In this document: one piece after another, positions 24,901 through 33,100 of the stretch | Position numbering within the stretch: the first letter of the stretch is position 1 | How the letters are laid out: every line of letters starts with the position of its first letter | Origin: Vandiemenella viatica | Lineage: Eukaryota > Arthropoda > Insecta > Orthoptera > Morabidae | Direction of reading: 5' to 3' | DNA length: 64,000 bases | Assembly: GCA_031002005.1 (NCBI GenBank) | Contig: CM061918.1 | Location: 65,506,531-65,570,530 of the forward strand | Program-made: the position numbers and the translations under genes | Notes under the pieces: generated by a model | Seen by the model: only the letters and a program-made list of their open reading frames with translations | Databases searched by the model: none | Told to the model about the DNA's origin: nothing

Positions 24901-26632
24901 ATTCACCTGGCGTGATTTCAGGAACCACCAAAAACCAAAATATGCATGGGCTGGCTGGATATTTGAACTGTTTCCCTCCCGAACAAGCCTGAGCTCTATT
25001 GCACATTTACCAGACTCAGTCTGAAGACAATCACTTGAATACATTAAAAATATAGATATTTGTTTCTAAATCAGATGTCTACTTGTATTTATGCATTTAA
25101 TTCTCCAAAATGTGTATTGTTGCTATTCGTTAAATAATCATTCCTGAGGACTTACTCATTATACTCATCAAGAGATATCTATTTAATTCATGAAATATCA
25201 AAATCCATATACATTAATAAAGCAATTCTAACAGATCCATAAAACTGGAAAAAGGAAAGCAGAAAACTTATATCTACCGGAATTTGAGTGCGGAAGTAAT
25301 GCAATATCTATTACAGTAAATTATACTTTTTATTACAATGATCTAATAAAACTGAATAGTTACCCTCCCCTTTTTTCTTTGTAATAACATGGCATTTTCT
25401 TGGTATACTGGAGAGATATAGAGGTCAAGGGTCCAGAGAAGTTCTGAATATAATGGCAAGTGAATCTCGTCTGGGCTGTCCAGAGCTTCTAGACCAAGGT
25501 TGCCCAACCAATTTTGGTGATGGGCCACAATTTCAATTCTAAGTTAGCCTGTGTGCCAAATAATACCTGCATACAAATTAAATTACAATCAAAAAGTGAA
25601 AACCATCAATTAGAACTTTGCAAAGGTTTCTTTTAATTATAATCAAAAAGTAATATGGAATGAGACCTTTGCAAAGGTTTTTGAACTAGCATATTCAAGA
25701 CTACTGCTATTGGTGGGCTATTCCAAATGCTACTTCATGGCACATGGGCCTGGGGTTGGGCAGCCTTGTTCTGGATGAAATAACAGCCAGGTTAAAGTTC
25801 GGTCAGGAAACATTGATAAATATCTACAAGATTAGTTTTAAAATTCTTGTGACAGGCAAAACATGTTTTAATTATGTTTCCACTAGTATACCTTACATTC
25901 TTAATAAATTCCCAATGTGTTTTTACCTCATTGCTTCTGTTGATCAATTTATGTTAAATTAAGGATAGGTAATAGTATCTTGTTGAAAATTAGTTTAGTT
26001 TAACTGAAAATTAAAACAAAATTATGAATTTACACAATTTATTCATAACAAGCTAAAGTAAATGGAGAGGGAAAATTGCAATCAAAGGAGATAACATAAT
26101 AAAAAAATAATAAAAATTGATAAACTAATGACCGGGGAAGTTCCTCCGGTGTAAGTGCTATATCGCAATTAAATTTTGCCAAACATTTACAGTGTGCTTC
26201 CATATAAATGCTTAAATTATCAAAGAAATTAAAAACCCAAAAATTTAATTCAAAACTGTTTATGGATACAGGTTCATCAAACATGCAACTATATGTGTTA
26301 AAAATGGAGAACAAGGAGAATTTGCATTATTTGCCGCAGTTTGATTGAATTTGTTTATTTTTGGTGTTGTGTTTTTCAGCAGTAAGTGGATGTTTCGACC
26401 TCAGACTTTTAACTTTGGGTTTAGAACTATTTTCGTTTTAAGCGATTCCTGCTTTCATGAATCTAATGGATACGTAAATGGAACCTACCAATCTTTTTTC
26501 TCTGAAATCGATTCCAACAGTTGATATGAATCTCGAATTAAAAACACCGTCAGTATACTGGTAAAGGAAACTTGTTTTCCCAACGCCAGAATCGCCAAGC
26601 GCCAAGAACTTGATTAAATAGTCGTAATCCAT
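3805..26632 (-). CDS. Rab27: Rab27 small GTPase, four 5' coding exons (3' end missing)
   Basis: Coding exons, in transcript order, are 26632-26489, 17867-17800, 10492-10378 and 3917-3805. They join in frame with GT-AG introns to 146 codons. Visible motifs are the P-loop GDSGVGKT, switch I with the effector threonine in [13 protein letters not shown], switch [10 protein letters not shown], the Rab27-typical [20 protein letters not shown] stretch, and the base-binding motif GNKCD. The insert between REKR and WDTAGQE, plus FREKR itself, separates Rab27 from Rab3 and Rab8. Known role of the family: a vesicle-bound GTPase that docks secretory granules and lysosome-related organelles through Slp/Slac2 effectors. 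Introns are 6.5, 7.3 and 8.6 kb and loaded with TEs. The exon with the ETSA motif and the C-terminal prenylated cysteines was not found between 1 and 3804, so it probably lies outside the window. Head-to-head with LYRM7. Confidence 0.93.
3918..7339 (-). other. Rab27 intron 3, 5' TE-poor part
   Basis: No coding sequence seen. One isolated GC-rich block at about 6210-6265 (CCAGGGGGCGGGCTG...GGCCCGGCTCAGCC) stands out from its surroundings and may be a TE remnant. Confidence 0.45.
7340..7610 (-). mobile_element. SINE (second family)
   Basis: Reverse copy with the body CTTTTGAGGTAACTATCTGG, GCCTGGAGTGATTTGGG and the head region CATTCAAATC. Inserted beside a Penelope fragment. Confidence 0.75.
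7620..7930 (-). pseudogene. Penelope linker / endonuclease fragment
   Basis: Minus-strand [22 protein letters not shown] and [13 protein letters not shown] follow the PLE order PPNLrnlLVrs..L, rCktC, xxViYqltCxxC. No full domain remains, and a SINE copy abuts it at 7610. Confidence 0.5.
8380..8605 (-). mobile_element. SINE (second family)
   Basis: Reverse copy: TTTTGGAGGAAGCATATTGG, CGCCTGGAGTGATTTGGG and a head with GGTTCAAATTCCC on the minus strand. Confidence 0.78.
8937..9170 (-). pseudogene. Penelope 3' end fragment with terminal repeat
   Basis: Minus-strand reading [17 protein letters not shown] resembles the [16 protein letters not shown] C-terminus of PLEs. It is followed by the ACTTACCACACATGAAGG-type terminal repeat also seen in the palindrome at 21097-21427. 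Confidence 0.5.
9171..10377 (-). other. Rab27 intron 3 remainder
   Basis: AT-rich unique-looking sequence. No TE or coding signal recognised. Confidence 0.45.
10378..10492 (-). CDS. Rab27: Rab27 coding exon 3
   Basis: 115 nt, phase 2 in and phase 0 out. It encodes [20 protein letters not shown] and on through NEQSF and NWLDQLR, near-identical to animal Rab27 proteins. Acceptor TGTGTAG, donor AGG|GTATGC. Confidence 0.93.
10493..12710 (-). other. Rab27 intron 2, left part
   Basis: Only the ATT microsatellite at 11362 is notable. No genes seen. Confidence 0.45.
11362..11402 (+). repeat. (ATT)n microsatellite
   Basis: Run of ATT units followed by T-rich sequence, in Rab27 intron 2. Confidence 0.9.
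12711..12900. repeat. Hairpin repeat (possible MITE)
   Basis: TGTGGATATACTGCTAAATT...TTTCTAAGCATG at 12720-12765 is the imperfect reverse complement of GTGCTTAGAAAGCAAAATTT-GGCAGTATTTCCATG at 12855-12890. The loop is about 90 bp. Not assigned to a family. Confidence 0.55.
12951..15643 (+). mobile_element. pogo/Tigger-like transposon relic, about 2.7 kb
   Basis: The left end CAGTGGAACCCTTGTAATTC and the right end GAAGTTCCACTG form terminal inverted repeats flanked by TA (12949-12950, 15644-15645). Near the right end a CENP-B/Tigger-type DNA-binding segment survives. The DDE domain is missing, so the element is internally deleted. The middle (about 13300-13990) contains a less AT-rich section not assigned to anything. 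Confidence 0.8.
15121..15330 (+). pseudogene. Tigger/CENP-B-type HTH fragment of a transposase
   Basis: The plus-strand reading contains [20 protein letters not shown] then [18 protein letters not shown] and KDKI. This matches the CENP-B N-terminal helix-turn-helix of pogo/Tigger transposases (EKxxIIxxVEKG.[17 protein letters not shown]). Stops follow at GPENS*. The DDE domain is absent before the right terminus. Confidence 0.8.
15880..17175 (-). mobile_element. Mariner transposon relic, 1296 bp
   Basis: Full-length element with terminal inverted repeats CGAGGGCTGTTCAGAAAG / CTTTCTGGACAGCCCTCG and TA target duplications at 15878-15879 and 17176-17177. The length is normal for mariner. The transposase on the minus strand is broken. 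Confidence 0.92.
16074..17010 (-). pseudogene. Mariner transposase pseudogene
   Basis: The N-terminus [20 protein letters not shown] (near 17010) and later pieces ([15 protein letters not shown] around 16800) match mariner transposase. The longest open part, 16649-16074, contains [20 protein letters not shown] and [18 protein letters not shown]. Defects include loss of the segment with the first catalytic Asp (expected GDETW; here VTCETKW). The second catalytic Asp (HDNARPH) is Gly in HGNACPH, and frameshifts separate the N- and C-terminal parts. The third Asp remains in LDLALSD. Confidence 0.88.
17800..17867 (-). CDS. Rab27: Rab27 coding exon 2 (switch II)
   Basis: 68 nt, phase 0 in and phase 2 out. 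It encodes [20 protein letters not shown] then QER, the switch II region with the catalytic glutamine. The acceptor is TTCTTACAG and the donor is AG|GTTAAT. Confidence 0.93.
17868..20149 (-). other. Rab27 intron 1, left part
   Basis: Contains the MITE at 19183-19525, otherwise plain AT-rich sequence. Confidence 0.45.
19183..19525. mobile_element. MITE with C-rich interior, hAT-like ends
   Basis: TAGGGAGCGTGCATAAACCA at the left and TAGTTTGTGCGCACACCCTTA at the right are imperfect inverted repeats. Both sides continue with CACGTAGCTC / GAGCCACGTAG and runs of C. The target duplication was not resolved. Confidence 0.55.
20150..20470 (+). pseudogene. Non-LTR retrotransposon C-terminal relic
   Basis: One frame gives [27 protein letters not shown]; another gives [15 protein letters not shown]. 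Together these match the C-terminal CCHC-like tail (srLRtght...CxxCGxxEdxxHxxxxC) of I/R1/Jockey-group LINEs. A frameshift separates the two. Confidence 0.55.
20490..20985 (+). pseudogene. Penelope-like element fragment, plus strand
   Basis: Translation shows [50 protein letters not shown] and, after stops, WELTYQN and RHPPGLN. This is the GIY-YIG region of a second PLE in the opposite orientation to the copy at 21495-24640. The reading is broken by several stops. Confidence 0.78.
21097..21427. repeat. Palindromic repeat, arms about 150-165 bp
   Basis: 21097-21263 is the reverse complement, with indels, of 21285-21427, centred on a 21-bp spacer. Shared landmarks are GTAAGTGTTGGGTCA / TGACCCAACACTTAC, CCAGCCACCTTCATC / GATGAAGGTGGCTGG and the outer GACGGCGGTC / GACCGTCGTC. 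One arm recurs at 8937-9010 next to a Penelope 3' relic, so this is probably a head-to-head pair of PLE terminal repeats. Confidence 0.8.
21570..21612 (-). ncRNA. Hammerhead-ribozyme-like core in the Penelope 3' repeat (degenerate)
   Basis: On the minus strand: TTAATGA (expected CTGANGA), a stem-loop AGGGCGAAGTCCT, then GAAA, AT-AUUC-AT as a tiny stem III and an AUU cleavage triplet. This order fits the short type I hammerheads reported in PLE terminal repeats. Two core bases of the CTGANGA box are changed, so it is probably inactive. Confidence 0.45.
21965..22330 (-). pseudogene. Penelope GIY-YIG endonuclease domain relic
   Basis: The minus-strand reading gives [46 protein letters not shown] and [19 protein letters not shown]. 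This is the C-terminal endonuclease of Penelope-like elements (C..C then yYIG-T motif, RMNGH, PPGLN end). The core YIG is YID, which suggests loss of activity. Confidence 0.8.
22502..24143 (-). pseudogene. Penelope-like reverse transcriptase, split by a LINE insertion
   Basis: The 5' part (24143-23612) has [14 protein letters not shown] and ends at NSILVTID. The 3' part resumes at SLYTHIPH (about 23300) and runs through [34 protein letters not shown] (the Asp-Asp catalytic box) and [13 protein letters not shown], all typical of PLE reverse transcriptase. The lost join is the conserved VTIDVxSLYTNIP motif, interrupted by the LINE at 23301-23611. Frameshifts occur near a poly-lysine tract (the T-run at 23919-23937) and after the RT. 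Confidence 0.87.
23301..23611 (+). mobile_element. LINE family B, copy nested in the Penelope RT
   Basis: 5'-truncated non-LTR element. It begins in the RT C-terminal coding region ([16 protein letters not shown]...) and ends with the family 3' end GCTCCATTGCAATTAAATTAAATT. It interrupts the Penelope reading frame between VTID and SLYTHIP. Opposite orientation to its host. Confidence 0.85.
24408..24464 (+). repeat. Retroposon 3' tail with (CAA)n, copy 1
   Basis: GTGCTAATGACCCCGCCGTC, GATGCGCCC and then AACAACAACAAC. The same tail appears at 48783-48835, so it marks the 3' end of a dispersed retroposon. Confidence 0.65.
24500..24545 (+). ncRNA. Hammerhead-ribozyme-like core in the inverted 5' repeat (degenerate)
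   Basis: Plus strand: TTCACAA in place of CTGATGA, then stem-loop GGGCCAAGTCCC, GAAA and TATTCATT. It is the inverted partner of 21570-21612. Stem II is better conserved here and the catalytic box worse. Confidence 0.4.
24790..25015 (-). mobile_element. SINE (second family)
   Basis: Reverse copy: GAGGTCATTAGAGGCAGGAA, CTTTTGAAGGAACCATTGCA, TTCACCTGGCGTGATTTC. Confidence 0.75.
25016..26488 (-). other. Rab27 intron 1, right part
   Basis: AT-rich. A short inverted arrangement with GCAAAGGTTT / AATCAAAAAGT words lies around 25580-25690. No gene seen. Confidence 0.4.
26489..26632 (-). CDS. Rab27: Rab27 first coding exon (P-loop, switch I)
   Basis: 48 codons from [20 protein letters not shown] to REKRL, with donor TTG|GTAGGT (phase 0). 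A TTGCAG acceptor-like sequence ends one base before the ATG, so an upstream exon is likely. It could be purely 5' UTR or could add a few residues, since vertebrate Rab27 begins MSDGDYDY. Confidence 0.92.
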
Positions 26633-27104
26633 CCTGCAACAATATTTTTTATTCATTTTAAGGGACTTCATATATCATACTGCCAAGACTCCAGTATCCT
26701 CCAAAAGAATCATATTCAACCTGTTGGACACGTCAACTGCTCCTTCCACAGCAACCTGTTGGCTCATTTGTAAACAATCAGGGAGAATGGTTGTTTCACA
26801 AATCACTGAGAGGTACAAGTAATTTATCTGATTAAAAGAAGTTTGGGAAAAACGTTTCTAAGCTAAATTATTCTATATAAACCTTTGAAGGTACAGCAAA
26901 TGAAAGAAACAGACGAACTAACTACCAAAGAGAAGTATGAAATTTCCGGTAGGTTAAAAAGTGACAGTCTCTTTCGCGCACCTCTGTCTTTACACAAAAA
27001 CAGACGCATGCTTCAATTGTCTGTGACGTAATGTAAACATCAAGCAGACGACGTGAATTTGGGATTTTCTTGCATGTTAACATACTGAACTTATCCTTTC
27101 TTCT
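26633..27104. promoter_or_regulatory. Shared bidirectional promoter region of Rab27 and LYRM7
   Basis: About 470 bp separate the two divergent first coding exons, so both 5' UTRs and promoters must be here or in unseen upstream exons. A CRE/ATF-like TGACGTAA lies at 27024-27031, in a stretch that is locally less AT-rich. No TATA box is clearly placed. The regulatory role is inferred from layout. Confidence 0.55.
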
Positions 27105-27125
27105 ATGTACAGTTTAAGAAAAGAG
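27105..27125 (+). CDS. LYRM7: LYRM7 first coding exon, 21 nt
   Basis: ATG plus six codons (MYSLRKE), then donor GTGAAT, phase 0. It was chosen because it joins in frame to the next exon to give a family-like N-terminus (SLRxE-VL), and because it sits just past the divergent promoter region. Transcript data would settle it. Confidence 0.75.
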
Positions 27126-30100
27126 GTGAATACATTCTACGTTCGTATAAATTTATTCAAAGTGGTACAGAAAATTATCTTGGAGCTAACACACTTCTGC
27201 AGTTTGTAACCTAGCTAAAACAATGCAACAGCACAAATAAATTCTTCATTTGAACCGCTTAATACAAGCTTGTCAATATCATACCGTTTATTTATTTTAA
27301 AGTTTGTTTGCTGTAAGCGAGAATATTCAATTTTGGAAGCACTGGTAAAACGTGGGATGCACCAAGGTAATATACATTTCCTTGTGCTTATGCACAGTCG
27401 TCAACAAAAAATGTAAACCTACAAATTCAGCATACATTGGTAGGTACCTTTTCGAAAATACAAGTGATTTCCGCCGTCTTTTACAGTAATTCATTATGCA
27501 ATGAGACGTTTTAAAGAAACTGAAGTTAGACCAATGGCCAATGGATAAGAACTCCAATTATAGGTAGAATGAGGATAGTCTCGTTAAATGACGAGAAAAC
27601 TATAAATTTTGTGGCCGTTTTCTCTGAATAGTGAAGGATCAAAGGCAGGTTGATAAAAGGCAGGTTGATAGACTATATTGGAGACATGCTACTCTTTCTG
27701 TATCATCTTGCGACAGCCTTATCCTAACTGCTCAGTAACTCCATTCCCATTTGTAGATATCATTTTAACTAAATTCCATCTATAATGATTTTGAGATTAC
27801 GGAGATCGTGTTTCCACAAGGAATTGACATCATACAATACAATACATTCATTTTCCATTGATCCCAATATAAGAGACTGGCACTGTGGGATGTGGAAAGT
27901 TGTCAATTTACAGATAAACCGTTGCATAACAAAATAATAAGTACACCACTAGATGTACAGTCATAGCATACATAGTACATTAAACACTTCCATTACAAAA
28001 TAATACATACACCAGAAGATGTACAGTCATAGGATATATGGTACATTAAAAAAAAAATTAACAAAATAATACATACACCACAAGATGTACAATCGTAACA
28101 TATATGATACTGAACAATTACGTAACAAACTAAATACATACACCAGGAGATGTACAGTCATAGCATACATGGTAAATTAATTATTTGAACTATATTTACA
28201 CAAGATACTGGCAATTATTTTTTAGATACCTTAGAAATAAATTCTTCGACAGAGTAGAAGGAGTGGTCAATTAAAAATTCTTTCAATTTTTTCCTGAATT
28301 TATTCTTATCATCTACTAGACATTTAACATGTGTTGGGAGCATATTGAAGATATCTATCCCTGAATATCGGACCCCTTTTTGAACAGATGACAATGACTT
28401 GTAAGTCTTGTGAAGATCATTTTTACTTCTAGTGCCATAATTGTGTATTTTACTATTTGTTTCAAACAAAGTATAATTTGTGACTACAAAGGACATTAAT
28501 GTGTATATATACTCAGAGGCTAATGTTAAAATCCCTAACTTCTTGAACAGCTCTCTACATGAAGTTCTATTGCTAACCCCACACATAATTCTTATTACAC
28601 CCTTTTGGGCTCTGAACACTTTGTCTCTGTGGGTAGAATTGCCCCAGAATATTATTCCATATGACAATAAGGAGTGAAAATAAGCAGAATAAACTAGCTG
28701 CCTCATACGGAGATCACCTAAAGCTGAAATTGTACGAATTGCAAATGTGGCTGCTCCCAATCGCTTTAGTAAGTCAGAAACATGTACTTTCCAACTTAAA
28801 TTATGATCAATATACAAACCTAGAAATTTTACACTATCTACCTCTTGAATGGACTGGCCTGCAAATTTTATGTCTATGTCAGGTGTTAATCTGTGTGATG
28901 TACTGAATTGCATATACTGAGTTTTATCAAAGTTTAAAGACAAGCCATTAGCTGTAAACCATTTATTAATCATTTCAAAGACATAATTTGAAATATATTC
29001 TGTAGATAAATCTGGAGTGTTTTTAATTCCTATGTTTGTGTCATCTGCAAATTGGACAAATTTTGAGTTTTTAGATGAAACACAGGGTAGATCATTTATA
29101 TATATTAAAAACAATAGTGGCCCCAATAATACCGCAGTAGTAAAACGCTGCTAGAAATACTGTCTGAAGTAATTTTAGTGGTGTTATGTTGATCCAGGGT
29201 GCATTAAACTTAATTAATGTTGTAAAATAATACTTACCTCTGACTTAATTAATCAGCTGGTAGAAATGATGATGTAATAGAATTGTGATCTCTGGCAGAC
29301 CCATGATTTCAGTACTTTGAAGTTCTTCCTTGAATGAATTTCTGATCAGCTCTATCTTACTGTATATGTTCGTTTCCTAACCAAATCACCCCAGGCGAAT
29401 TATGGGATACTTCTTTCAAAAATGACATTGCCGAATTCCTTCCCGTTCCTTGTCTCCAGTACTTTCCTGCCTCTAATGACGTCTACAAGGCATAAAGCCA
29501 TAAACAAAAAAAAAAAAAAAAATCTTTGCCTAACAGCAGGTGCATTATCACCATTATCGAATTACTGCTCATATTCTCTAACAGCTTCCTGGTGCTTTCG
29601 AATGATCAGTTCTAAAACTTCTGATGCTGCTCAGTAAAACATATATTTGAATTTATTCAAACAATAGTATTACATGTACTTTATTGAATTACCTTCAAAA
29701 TTTTAACTATGTCATGTTTTATGGATGTATGGTAGCCATGTTAACTGCTACTTTTTTATAAATATACATATATATTTTAAATCTCATGAACCCCACTTCA
29801 TGTTAAATTCTTTCTGTAGTTTAGTAATGTAAACCAATCTCCTCAACACTTCCCTCAACCCCTAATAAAGTCTCCCAGACTAAGAGTCCACAGACAGATT
29901 ACTGATAACCCAACCAAACATGATGGGTGAGGATGTGAATTTGGTCCTTAATCTGGCCATCCAGATTTTGTTATTGCATAGTTTCCCAAAATTAATCCAG
30001 TTAAATGCTGGAATAAGTTATTACCTTTTTATTTAATTGTGACACAGCTAATACCCTGGTGGCAATATCCCTATTCATCTATGTTTCTATTTCAAGAATT

Positions 30101-33100
30101 TTTCTCTTAAATTTTTCAGTATTTCCATTATATCCTGCTCATGCCCTACTGTTGGCTCAAGGTCATGTTCCTCCGGCCTCACTTCTCCAAGCTAATATCT
30201 TTGTCCATGTAGGGGAGTGGCTATTTTTCCCCTTCGATATAGTGCTTTGGCTTTCTTTCCATGTAGGTGAGTGGAAAATTTCCCCTTCGATTTAGGGCCT
30301 GGGCTTTCTTTCTACGTAGGTGAGTGGAAAATTTCCCCTTCAATTTAGGGCTTTGGCTTTCTTACTTGAATGGGTTACAGTATCTTATTTGAGTCCCATA
30401 TTCTCTTACCAATGAAAGAAAATTTACACCCCTTCATGACTGAAATCTAGTGCTAATGTGTGATCATGGTCATCTCTTTACTTACTAATACTGCTATTAA
30501 TTTTTCTATTAGCATCCATTTAGTGCTCATACTCGAGCATCTGTTTACCTACCTTCTGTCTTCCAGTGACTCCCACTCACTTCTTATCATATCAGCTATT
30601 GTATTACGTACAAATTTTCACAAATAAATTTATCCTCTCTTCTTTTCACCTATACCAAGGTATTTACACTTTATGGTTTCAGCAAGCACTTTCCTCTTCC
30701 ACCTTACAATCATATAAAATACTTTTCTATCTGTGCACCTAATAAGTTTGTTTGGCATTTATTTTCATTGGCCTATCCATATAAGTAGCCTATCCAGATC
30801 TCCTTGCAGCTCTCACAACTTTCAAATGAAAGCTGATTTTCCCTACATCTGTCCAGTGACGTAGCTAGGTCAACAAGGGCCCTGGTGCAAAAATTTTATT
30901 TCGGGCCCTCAGGCCAGACGGGCGACCTTTTTTTTGCTTTGTGTGCTGGTATGGGCCCCCTGAACTGAGGATGGGGGCCCTTGAATTGTTCTTTAGGGGC
31001 CCCTGAGCAGTGGTTGGGGCCCCCCTGAGACGCGAGGGCCCTTAGTGAGGGGCTCCTGTGTTCTCAAGGGCCCCTTAGACGACAATAGAGCTAAAAAAAA
31101 GGGGTCGCCAGTTTGCCGTGAAAGCTTGTGTAGAGGTGCGCTTAGGGGCCCCCTTGAGGTATGCTTGGGGGCCCCCTGAGCGTGAGGGCCCCGGTGCACT
31201 GCACCGCCTAGCCCCATAGTAGCTACGCCCCTGCAGGACTATTTCATTTTTTCCTACTTAACAATATATCTTAACATCAACTTCCCTTATCATCCTGTTA
31301 CACCGTGACATCTTTAACCCATGAAAAATTTTGACTCAGTTTCTTTACATCCCTCCCATTTTGTTTTTATTGTGATTCTATGCTACTCTGGTTTCAACTC
31401 AAATAAGTGACAGCATATTTCTCTACCCATAATTAATATTTTTTTCTTCAGTTCTATTTTTCTCTTACCTTGCTGAAATTTAAAATTTCAGACTATTTGA
31501 ATGTATTTTAAACTTGCATGTGATTTTAAACCTTGCTAGTGAATTAAAACAGATATTTTGTGTTTTACACTTACCAATTTTATTTGTTACATTTTGTTAT
31601 TCTTTATAGTTTTAATTTTTTTCAGGTGTTTCAAATCCTATCTTGTTTGTTATAGGTGTTAAAATCATTCAAGAATATCCATAAAGCACGAAAATATGTT
31701 TTCAAGGATGATGATGTAGCCCTTGAGGGTGAGTCTACATTTTGTTTTAAAACATAAGCAGAATCATCATAACTAGCACCACTTACAATCGATTTAACTA
31801 TAGTAAAATCATACGTATTTTATCATTAATATATTGACATTATTCACTCAGTCAAAGAATTTAAAATAAAATTTTGTGTAGTGCAGTGTAGTTTAGGAAA
31901 GTGCCACTCGAACATGAGCTTCAGTACAGTTAACAATAATATAAAGATGATAGTCAGGTATATTATACCTTTATACATATGCTTCTAAAATTAAAAAGGA
32001 AAACAAATTGTATTCTTGAAAAATTTCTACACAAAATTTAATTTCTACAAATTTAATATAAACAAATTATTATTTCCTGCCTTTAAGCAAAGTAATCATT
32101 GTTAATACTATTGTGAGACCTACCACATTGCTGGTTAACCTGCAGCTGTTTCGAGTCTTCGGGATGAACTGGAAAGAATATTTAACTGGGTAGGTCAACA
32201 TTGAATGAAGATAAATGACAGGAAGAGTTAGCTTATTAGGTGCCAGGGCCGCCATAAGCGGGCGTGCACCGCACGCGGGCGGCAGGTTGAGGGGGGCGGC
32301 AAATCGAGTGATCGACAGTTGCCACCCCGGGATAGTTGTCATTCCATTGTCGCCGCGACGATATTTCGATATTTGCAGCCTATTATGGAGCGGGCGACCT
32401 TTTTTTTTTTGGCTCAACAGCTGCTTCAGGTGGCCAGCAACAATGGGGGCGGCAATTATTAATGTTTGAAGTATTGCACGCAGGCGCTCAAACAGCTAGC
32501 GGCGGGCCTGTTAGGTGCATAGATAAAAATAAAAAACAACTAAAGGTTGGTTATAATTATAGGACAGGCTCAGACTTGTTTGTTGAAGTGTCAATACCTT
32601 GGCATAACTTTTGATAATAAACTCAATTGTGCAGGACACATTGGGCAGGTGGTAAGAAAATGTTACAAAATCCTTCATTTACCGGAGAAAATGATTAGAG
32701 GATGTAAAGGAAATGGGATACAAAACTTTGGTCAGACCATTGCTTAAATATGGTGTTCTAGTTTGCGATCCACATTTTGGTTGTCAAAGGCAGGAGTTGG
32801 AGGGTTTGAAAAGGAGAGCAGCTAGATTTGTTTGTGGAAATTACTGCAAGATCCACTTAGTAACTGATATTATAAAGGAGCTGGATTGGGAATCATTGAA
32901 CGACAGGAGGATGTTGAAGAAAGTGCTGGGAGGATATTGGTTGAAGTATCAGGAGTAGTGCATGAAAGAGAAAAGATGACCGACCATAGGCACAAGCTAG
33001 TACTTGATTTTATGCATAAGAGTGTTGGGAATATTTTCATTTTTTGGTAAGGGTTTCAGGGATTGGAATAAGTTACTTAGGGAAGTGATTAAAATATGTA

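Larger units (their letters stand above)
27828..29128 (-). mobile_element. LINE family A, 5'-truncated copy 1 (LYRM7 intron 1)
   Basis: Non-LTR retrotransposon of the Jockey/CR1 type, antisense to LYRM7. It keeps an uninterrupted RT C-terminal half. The 3' UTR holds four units of about 65 bp containing GATGTACAGTCATAGCATA. The end is a short TGTAT repeat (ATACAATACAATACA on the plus strand). Confidence 0.88.

Noticed and set aside
30993..31217. Proline/glycine-rich 74-codon minus frame
   Set aside because: Entirely inside a GGGCCC-rich hAT MITE.
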